From the NCBI RefSeq assembly GCF_000165675.1, contig NZ_AEIZ01000026.1:186001-250000 (forward strand): a stretch of DNA of 64,000 nucleotides, given 5' to 3'. Position numbers and translations under genes: made by a program. Source of the stretch: Leuconostoc fallax KCTC 3537 (GTDB taxonomy: Bacteria; Bacillota; Bacilli; Lactobacillales; Lactobacillaceae). Positions 58,028 to 64,000 of this stretch are shown in pieces (the first letter of the stretch is position 1; each line of letters opens with the position of its first letter). The notes under the pieces are model-generated. The model was not told the DNA's origin. It worked only from the letters and a program-made list of their open reading frames with translations, and did no database searches.

Positions 58028-58042
58028 AATAAATGCTATACT
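58014..58042 (+). promoter_or_regulatory. Fur-like gene promoter
   Basis: TTGGAA (58014-58019) and TATACT (58037-58042) are 17 bases apart. The operator half-site TTTGGAACA overlaps the -35, suggesting autoregulation. Confidence 0.75.
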
Positions 58043-58106
58043 AAACATATATAAGTTAACTTCTCAAATCGTTTTAAGCCTTTGATAAGCAACGGAGTAA
58101 TCATTA

Positions 58107-58523
58107 ATGACAGAACAAAATTTACGGGGAATTTTAGCAGAACATGGCTTAAAAGCAACAAGCCAGCGTTTAAAAATTTTAGACTATCTTGCAACAAATC
58201 ATACACATCCGACTGCTGAGATGATTCATAAAGATTTACCAATGATTAGCTTGGCAACTGTGTATAATACTTTAGAACATCTTGTAAAATCTGGATTAGT
58301 TATTACCATTGATCAATTAGATGATGGCAAGCATCATTATGATTATTATGGTGAACCGCATTATCACATAATTAATCCCGAAACGAATGAAATTATTGAC
58401 GCTAATAATTTTGATATGCGGCCACTTTTCGAAGCAGCCCGTGAGATTACTGGTTGGAATATTTCTGGTTATCATATTGAAGTGTATGGTCATCCCCAAG
58501 ACAATAAAAAAGATGAGGCATAA
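58107..58523 (+). CDS. Cysteine-free Fur-family regulator (PerR-like)
   Basis: Winged-helix metalloregulator. The DNA-binding domain (1-80) is well kept: GLKATSQRLKILDYLATNHTHPTAEMIHKDLP and ISLATVYNTLEHLVKSGLVI. The dimerisation domain keeps a PHYH metal-site candidate, but both CxxC pairs that hold structural zinc are absent (PHYHIINPETNEIID replaces HFHxxCxxCGxI). The 138-residue protein has no cysteine at all. Start after GGAG. Divergent from two VIT1 transporters, so iron or manganese homeostasis is likely. Confidence 0.9.
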   Translation: MTEQNLRGILAEHGLKATSQRLKILDYLATNHTHPTAEMIHKDLPMISLATVYNTLEHLVKSGLVITIDQLDDGKHHYDYYGEPHYHIINPETNEIIDANNFDMRPLFEAAREITGWNISGYHIEVYGHPQDNKKDEA

Positions 58524-58540
58524 GCCTCATCTTTTTTATT
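58506..58540 (+). terminator. Terminator after the Fur-like gene
   Basis: AAAAAGATGAGGC-ATAA-GCCTCATCTTTTTT forms a perfect stem with a T-tract, overlapping the stop codon. Confidence 0.9.
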
Positions 58541-58556
58541 TGTTCATTTTAGACAA

Positions 58557-58590
58557 ATAAAAAGCACTCAACTGAATGAGTGCTTTTATT
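58557..58590 (-). terminator. Terminator after cspA
   Basis: AAAAAGCACTCA and TGAGTGCTTTTA pair around ACTGAA; on the minus strand AGCACTCA-TTCAGT-TGAGTGCT then TTTTTA ends cspA. Confidence 0.85.
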
Positions 58591-58610
58591 CATTAATGGA
58601 AGCCTAAAGC

Positions 58611-58814
58611 TTAGCCCTTAACGATGTTTGTAGCTTGCAAGCCACGGTCTGAGCTTTCAACTTCGAAAGAAACGCTTTGACCTTCTTCAAGAGTCTTGAA
58701 ACCGTCACCTTGGATTGCTGAGAAGTGTGCGAATACATCTTCACCGTTTTCGCGTGTGATGAATCCGTAACCCTTTTCGCCGTTAAACCACTTTACTGTA
58801 CCTTGTTCTGACAT
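58611..58814 (-). CDS. cspA: Cold-shock protein
   Basis: 67-residue OB-fold RNA chaperone. RNP1 is KGYGFITRE and RNP2 is DVFAHFSAI, both canonical. [14 protein letters not shown] is standard. A 5' leader of well over 100 bases precedes the gene (58815-58950), as common for cold-shock genes. Monocistronic with its own terminator. Confidence 0.97.
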   Translation of the reverse strand: MSEQGTVKWFNGEKGYGFITRENGEDVFAHFSAIQGDGFKTLEEGQSVSFEVESSDRGLQATNIVKG

Positions 58815-58992
58815 GACTAATTCTCCTTTGGTGTGCTCACCAATGTTATTTTATTTGTAATTAAATTAATTGGTAAATCGAGCGCGTTCAAAGAAAAACG
58901 AATCAAAAATATCAAAAACTTATATTACGGTTACTAGTGTACCATACCTGTTGATATAAGCAAGTTAAAAGTACAAAAATTCTTTCTAAATA

Positions 58993-59687
58993 TCAATCAT
59001 CATACTCAATATGCTGAATATGATGTTGCGCATCAATTTTAATAATCACATTTGCTTTTGCTTTTGTTGGCGCGATATATTGTTGCAAATTTTTTAAATT
59101 TGTTCTGCGCCATACAGACATAATATGTTCTTGCCTTTGAGAAAGTGGCATTTGTGTATAAGGATAATACCAACTTTTGGCATCAAAGCGTGCTTTGTCC
59201 ATAACGGCTAGCGTACGATTCAGATACCACGACTCGATGTCAGCAAGTTTAGCATCGACATAAATTGCTAAGTCTAATATGTGATCAGGTAATTGTAAAG
59301 CCGTTACACCTTCAATAATTAAAATATCTGGTTTTTGAATTACCTTTTGAACATCTGGTCGAATATCTGCTAATTCATGAGAGTAATCTGGAATAGTGAC
59401 TTGTGGCGCATCATCACGAAAATCTTGAATCATCTGTGCTAATTTATTCAAATGATAAGTCTTGGGGAATCCTTTTTCATCAAATAATTGATGTTGCTTT
59501 AATTCTAAATTAGTCAATAAAAAATCATCCGTACTGACCACTTCCACATCAAAATGGCGTTCTTGTAAACTCTCTGATAATCGAGCAGATAATGTACTTT
59601 TCCCTACCGCAACAGATCCTGTTAAGCCAATTACAAAAAATCTGTTGTCCGCGTTTCAATATAATCTAACAGTTTTTGCCAGTACAT
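58993..59687 (-). pseudogene. coaA: Pantothenate kinase, type I (CoaA), 5' frameshift
   Basis: First enzyme of coenzyme A synthesis. The P-loop GLTGSVAVGKST is recovered only if one base is added to the A6 run 59635-59640, after TTDFF. Downstream are VEVVSTDDFLL, KGFPKTYHLN, VTIPDYSHELADIRPD, PDILIIEGVTALQLP and WRRTNLKNLQQYIAPTKAKANVII. The repaired length of about 231 is shorter than the 300 usual, lacking part of the N-terminal region. It starts just after helD. The break is probably a sequencing error because coaA should be essential unless another kinase exists. Confidence 0.8.
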
Positions 59688-59691
59688 GACG

Positions 59692-62088
59692 TTATCCTCT
59701 ATATAGGGTGTTTGGTATTGCACTGATTAATGGTGACAGTGTGCCAGAAGCTAAAATGGTCAAACGATGCATAGCACGACTGGCTACCGTGTATAGCAAT
59801 TGGCGTTCACTATCGTGACCATACTGCGAACGGTTAGCTTCCCAGATAACAACCGCATCGAATTCTAATCCCTTGGCAAGATAAGAAGGTACAATAATCG
59901 TACCCTCGGCTAATCGTTGATTTTCAGATTGAATCAAAGTCACTGGTACTTCTGCGTCCTTTAAGGCAGCATAGAGTGCCTTTGCATCAGCTAACGTTTT
60001 GGTGATAATTGCTGTAGTGTCCTGCTGTTCATCGTTCTCACGTAATTGCTCTTGTAATTTGACTAACATTTCTGCTTCAGATGTCAAAACGTGAACACTT
60101 GGCAATTCACCTTCTCGGTTAAACGCATCAATTTGTTTACCATCAACTAAAATTGCCTTGGTAAAATCAGTAATCTGCTGCGTTGAACGATACGTTTGTG
60201 TCAGTTGCACCATCTCAACTTTTTCTGAATCAAAAAGATTTGCGAAATTATTTTGTAGATTCTTAGCATTATCCTTAGTAAAAATCGCCTGATTCAAATC
60301 ACCAAGTACCGTGAACTTAGCCTTTGGAAAGCTGAACTTTAGAAAAGCTAATTGAAGCGGCGTATAGTCTTGAATTTCGTCAATAAATAAGAAACGAATA
60401 TCTCTTTCGCCATGCTTACCCGTCAAGAGATCATATAGATACAGATAAAGCGTTGTATCGGCTAACGAAATCTTCCTTTGCTTCAAGTCTTTTGTCACTA
60501 CTGCCACATGTTCATGCCACTGCTCTTTTGTTAAATCAAATTCTGATAAGTCTAAATATTCGGGTAACTGTTGCAAAAAGTCAATGAATTGCGCATTAAT
60601 GTTCAAAAAAGCGCTACGTCTAATTTGACGCACGAGTGGTCGTAATGCTCGCACAACAATTTGCTTTGCCAAAAAGCGACGTTCCGCTTTTTCACTAGTA
60701 AACTCACGTTCCTTGGCATTAGGCCCTAATTGCGCACGACGTGTATTAGCCGCAGCATCCTCTCCTTCATCATCACCAAGTCGCACCTGTCCTGTTCCAA
60801 CTAATTCATCGTATTCTTGTTTACTCAAGTTTTCGATAGCTAAGTCAACCCAGTCTTTTTTCATTTCACTACTAATACGTCCAGTTAATTGACGCATTAA
60901 ATGATCACGTGTTGCTTCTAATCGCGGACCAAGCCCATAATTTTCATTGTATTGATAATAAGTATCGGCAATTTGTTGCTTACTAATGACAACATCCCCT
61001 TGGAATACTAAATTACGGAATTTTGTATCTTTATGAATCAAATGTTGACTATATTTCAACAATGCTTGATGCATCAGCAAACTACCCTTTAATGCTGTAA
61101 ACTGTTGATAAGTTTGATTATTATCTTTTTCAAAACGTTCTTGTAGAGTTTCAACAGTGATCTTAGGCAAACGGCGTGACGTGTATTGATAAAATGTCAT
61201 CTGTACCATATTTTGTTCGCCCAATTCTGGCAAGACTTGATCAATGTAATCATTAAAGAGCTGGTTGGGACTAAATAAAACAACTTGTCCGCTCGTTAGC
61301 TTGCCCCGATACCGATAAAGTAGATACGCTACGCGTTGTAGCACAGCCGCTGTTTTACCTGAACCAGCAGCCCCTTGAACAAATAATAAATCAGATTTCG
61401 TATTACGAATAATCTTATTTTGTTCTTTTTGGATAGTTGTGACAATTGATTTCATTTTAGTCGATGATTCGCCACTTAAGGCGTTCATCAGCATAGCATC
61501 ACCGATGGCTTCTTCCGTATCAAAAAGCGTCACAATGACACCATCTTCAATTTGGAATTGTCTTTTTAGCGTTACATTTGCTTCTTGTGTGCCATCAGGC
61601 GTTAAATATTCAACAGCGCCGATACCACCATCGTAGTAAATTGATGCCACCGGTGCCCGCCAATCATACACATAAAAATGATCATGACCATCGCTAAAAG
61701 AGCCTAAGCCAATGTAGATTGTTTCAGGTTCACCGCTATCACTGGCTTTTTCACTAAAATCAATTCGTGCAAAATATGGTTTTTCTAGTTGTTTATCTAA
61801 TGTCACCAGCCTTCTTTGTGCCAGTGTTTTAGAATTTTCTCGTTCAGATAGCATTTGCTGTTGCTGACGAATGGACATCGCTGTCTCAACAATACCTGAG
61901 TAAGTTTCAGTTTTTAGCCGAACATCTCCCCAGCTTTTAGCAACTTCATCAATATTTTGATTCGTTCGTTTAATCTCATTAATTGTTTCATCTTTGGCTT
62001 TTTGCATTGCAGCCAAAGTGGCATTCAAGTAACGTGTCTCTTCTTGTTTCACTGTCTTATCCAAGTTCATATCTCCTGGGTGCTTCAT
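59692..62088 (-). CDS. helD: HelD-like UvrD-family helicase / RNA polymerase recycling factor
   Basis: 798-residue superfamily-1 ATPase. An N-terminal coiled coil (about 1-110, Glu/Lys/Gln-rich) precedes Walker A VQGAAGSGKTAAVLQRVAYLL. Later motifs are IDEIQDYTPLQLAFLKF, VLGDLNQAIF, LTQTYRSTQQI and VPSYLAKGLEFDAVVIWE. HelD of Gram-positives removes stalled RNA polymerase from DNA. The start is uncertain: ATG 62088, ATG 62070, or a TTG after AGGAG. Confidence 0.92.
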   Translation of the reverse strand: MKHPGDMNLDKTVKQEETRYLNATLAAMQKAKDETINEIKRTNQNIDEVAKSWGDVRLKTETYSGIVETAMSIRQQQQMLSERENSKTLAQRRLVTLDKQLEKPYFARIDFSEKASDSGEPETIYIGLGSFSDGHDHFYVYDWRAPVASIYYDGGIGAVEYLTPDGTQEANVTLKRQFQIEDGVIVTLFDTEEAIGDAMLMNALSGESSTKMKSIVTTIQKEQNKIIRNTKSDLLFVQGAAGSGKTAAVLQRVAYLLYRYRGKLTSGQVVLFSPNQLFNDYIDQVLPELGEQNMVQMTFYQYTSRRLPKITVETLQERFEKDNNQTYQQFTALKGSLLMHQALLKYSQHLIHKDTKFRNLVFQGDVVISKQQIADTYYQYNENYGLGPRLEATRDHLMRQLTGRISSEMKKDWVDLAIENLSKQEYDELVGTGQVRLGDDEGEDAAANTRRAQLGPNAKEREFTSEKAERRFLAKQIVVRALRPLVRQIRRSAFLNINAQFIDFLQQLPEYLDLSEFDLTKEQWHEHVAVVTKDLKQRKISLADTTLYLYLYDLLTGKHGERDIRFLFIDEIQDYTPLQLAFLKFSFPKAKFTVLGDLNQAIFTKDNAKNLQNNFANLFDSEKVEMVQLTQTYRSTQQITDFTKAILVDGKQIDAFNREGELPSVHVLTSEAEMLVKLQEQLRENDEQQDTTAIITKTLADAKALYAALKDAEVPVTLIQSENQRLAEGTIIVPSYLAKGLEFDAVVIWEANRSQYGHDSERQLLYTVASRAMHRLTILASGTLSPLISAIPNTLYRG

Positions 62089-62214
62089 CTTCTATATAAT
62101 ACGCAACTTATATGCTTAAATTATGATGTATTAATTATACGCATATTAATAAAGACTTGCAAAAGATTAATTGTTATCTGATAAAATAGAATTAATATAT
62201 CAAGGAGAGTTCTC

Positions 62215-62882
62215 ATGTCAAATATCAATATTTATATGGTCCGTCACGGTGAAACTTATTTTAATTTCTTGCACCGCTTTCAAGGTTGGTCAGATGCCCC
62301 GCTAACAAAAAAGGTATTGGCCATGGCTTAAATGCAGGTGAACGATTGGCAAATGTCCATTTCGATGCTGCCTACTCATCTGACTTGACACGGGCTATCC
62401 ATACTGCACAATATGTCTTATCTAACAATCAAAGCGATTCACCGCTGACACCGAGCTTACTGCCCGATTTCCGTGAGCAATTCTTTGGCTCATTTGAAGG
62501 TGTGATTACAACATCAGTCATGCAAAATCTAGGCGCTATTAAGCATGAAGATTTTGCCAATTTTTCTGAACTGGTCACACAATACGGTATGCCTGATGCC
62601 ATGAACACTGTTAAAGCAGCCGATCCTTTCAATTTTGCAGAGGATAATACTGAATTTTGGCAACGTATTGATCATGGTTTTGATACTTTACGTCAGCAGC
62701 ACCAAGCTGGTCAAAACATTTTGTTAGTTTCTCATGGTACGGCTATTCGCGCCATTACTGAAAAATATACACAAAATAATTATGCACAGGAAAGTGTTAA
62801 AAATGGTGCTGTGACACGTTTAACTCTGTCACCAAATCAAGTGGATGTCGTTAGCTACAACGATGATCAAACGATATTCTAA
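62215..62882 (+). pseudogene. Histidine phosphatase / phosphoglycerate mutase family protein, frameshifted
   Basis: Cytosolic histidine-phosphatase family member with the phospho-His motif VRHGET (about residues 9-14), SSDLTRAIHTAQ, EQFFGSFEG and VSHGTAIRAI. The reading from ATG 62215 (good AAGGAGAG site) breaks at A6 62307-62312; one more base restores PLTKKGIGHGLNAGERLAN. The repaired length is about 222 residues. It is more likely a broad-specificity phosphatase than glycolytic GpmA, which is about 230 residues with longer conserved loops. Confidence 0.8.
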
Positions 62883-62929
62883 AAGTTACAATATGTGAAC
62901 TGTCGTCACGATAACTGAAGGCAAATTTT

Positions 62930-63022
62930 ATGATAAATAAATGTCTGCAAGATTGGATGACGTCTTTTAAACGATTTTTCTCCAACCTTGCATCATTGAT
63001 TGGAGTTTTTTATGGAAAATAA
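62930..63022 (+). CDS. Candidate 30-residue leader peptide upstream of hflX
   Basis: ATG at 62930 with GAAGG eight bases upstream. It encodes MINKCLQDWMTSFKRFF and continues to NLASLIGVFYGK, stopping at 63020-63022. The frame passes through the hairpin in front of hflX and overlaps the hflX start codon (63012) by 11 bases. Coding potential alone is weak; the case rests on the ribosome-binding site and the arrangement. Confidence 0.4.
   Translation: MINKCLQDWMTSFKRFFSNLASLIGVFYGK
62980..63011 (+). terminator. Terminator or attenuator hairpin abutting the hflX start
   Basis: CTCCAA (62980-62985) and TTGGAG (63000-63005) pair, followed by six T residues that end at the hflX ATG. The only hflX ribosome-binding site (GGAG) lies in the 3' arm. 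An identical GATTGGA at 62951-62957 can pair instead with the 5' arm. This is the layout of an attenuator. Confidence 0.6.
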
Positions 63023-64000
63023 ACGTCGTCGCGTTTTTTGGTTGGCCTAGCTAATCAAAAAGATAATATTGAATATGAATTAGAGGAACTGGCTAACCTA
63101 GCCGAAGCCAATCATTTAGAACCGGTTGAATCCTTCACACAAATGTTAGAGCGTCCTAACCCAGCAACTTATTTTGGTAAAGGTAAAGTTGCCGAACTGG
63201 CTGATCATGCCAAAACTTATGATGTTGACATGATTATTGCTAATGACGAGTTAACACCTTCTCAAATTCGCAATCTTGAACAAGAAACTGGTACAACAGT
63301 TGTCGACCGGACGGGCTTAATTTTAGATATTTTTGCGCAACGTGCTCAAACTAAAAATGCAAAGTTACAAGTTCAACTTGCCCGTCTACAATATCAGCTA
63401 CCACGTCTAAGAACCAGTATGTCCATTACCTTAGATCAACAAACAGGTGCTGGTGGCGGTGGCTTCACCTCGCGTGGTGCTGGGGAAACCAAACTTGAGC
63501 AATCTAGAAGACGTATCACCAAGCAGATGGTTCATATTCGTCAAGAATTAGCTGATATCGAAAAAAGTGAAGGTACGCGTTCCGCACAACGTCAACATAA
63601 TCAGTTGCCCAATGTTGCGCTGGTTGGTTATACAAACGCCGGAAAATCTACCATTATGAACCAACTACTGCACCGTTTTGGTGTTGGTGCAACATCAGGT
63701 ACGACAAAACAAGTTTTTGAAAAAGATATGTTGTTTGCCACGCTAAATACAACAGTACGGCAATTGACATTACCAGATAAACATCAATTCTTACTCAGTG
63801 ATACTGTCGGGTTCGTTTCTAAGTTACCGCATAATTTGATTGAAGCCTTTAAATCAACATTATCTGAAGCGGCAAACGCAGACTTATTACTCAACATTGT
63901 TGATATTTCTGATGAAAATTATCAGGACATGATTCACACGACACAAGAAACGTTAGCGCAAATTGGTGTTTCTGGGCGACCAATGATTACTGTTTTCAAC
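63012..64000 (+). pseudogene. hflX: Ribosome-splitting GTPase HflX, 5' frameshift, cut by the window edge
   Basis: Obg-related GTPase that splits stalled or antibiotic-bound 70S ribosomes. The frame from ATG 63012 stops after 12 codons. One extra base in T6 63034-63039 gives RRRVFLVGLANQKDNIEYELEELANLAEA. The rest is normal: NPATYFGKGKVAEL, GAGGGGFTSRGAGETKLE, the G1 loop VGYTNAGKST and G3-type LSDTVGFVSKLPH. The G4 region begins at the right edge (PMITVFN). The break is probably a sequencing error. Confidence 0.88.

Overview
The window looks like part of the chromosome of a low-GC Gram-positive lactic acid bacterium of the Lactobacillales, most likely Leuconostocaceae (Leuconostoc or Weissella). 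That placement is an inference from gene content: mannose-class PTS genes, a short gluconate-type 6-phosphogluconate dehydrogenase, MurT/GatD, rpoE-pyrG, ymfF-ymfH-rodZ-pgsA-recA synteny, and T-box control of an amino-acid ABC transporter. I see no rRNA or tRNA genes, insertion sequences, prophage or CRISPR arrays. Most genes lie on the minus strand.

Layout. 1-1.7 kb: pstS and a PhoP-type regulator. 1.8-8.5 kb: recA (with a LexA box), pgsA, rodZ, ymfH, ymfF, cls. 8.9-11.5 kb: a T-box-controlled, probably histidine, ABC transporter. 11.5-14.7 kb: mreD-mreC-mreB-radC. 14.8-25.9 kb: folC, cshA, a serine hydrolase, murF, rlmD-type methyltransferase, rpmE2, murA, pyrG (with a GGGC-start attenuator), rpoE. 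26-32.8 kb: DUF1934, HD hydrolase, yajC, tgt and a four-gene MoxR/VWA cassette. 32.8-38.3 kb: upp, sua5, prmC, prfA, tdk, VanZ-RDD. 38.4-47.5 kb: murT-gatD, yitT, DUF956, two mannose-class PTS loci (one with EIIC and EIID fused), manA. 47.6-49.8 kb: ArAE-type membrane protein, HAD, GtrA, a 50-residue membrane protein and a candidate small RNA. 49.9-55 kb: gntP-gntK-gnd and an RpiR regulator. 55-58.8 kb: DUF1054, YihY, two VIT1-family transporters, a divergent Fur-family regulator, cspA. 59-64 kb: coaA, helD, a phosphoglycerate mutase homologue and the start of hflX.

Two cross-cutting points. First, at least ten genes are broken by about fifteen indels. All but one are explained by loss of one base from an A or T run, and restoring it recovers a family-like protein. 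I read this as sequencing or assembly error, not decay. Second, several proteins lack cysteines that bind metal or act in catalysis in their families: MurT, TGT, the RlmD-type enzyme and the Fur-like regulator have lost metal-ligand cysteines, and MurA has Asp in place of its reactive Cys. Both solute-binding proteins also lack a lipobox Cys.

The most interesting non-coding signals are a run of hairpins with C-only or C-rich loops ending in a terminator after gntP; a His T-box with one specifier and two antiterminator/terminator units; an overlapping leader ORF and terminator at the hflX start; and a 15-bp inverted repeat covering both divergent promoters of the Fur-like/VIT1 pair.
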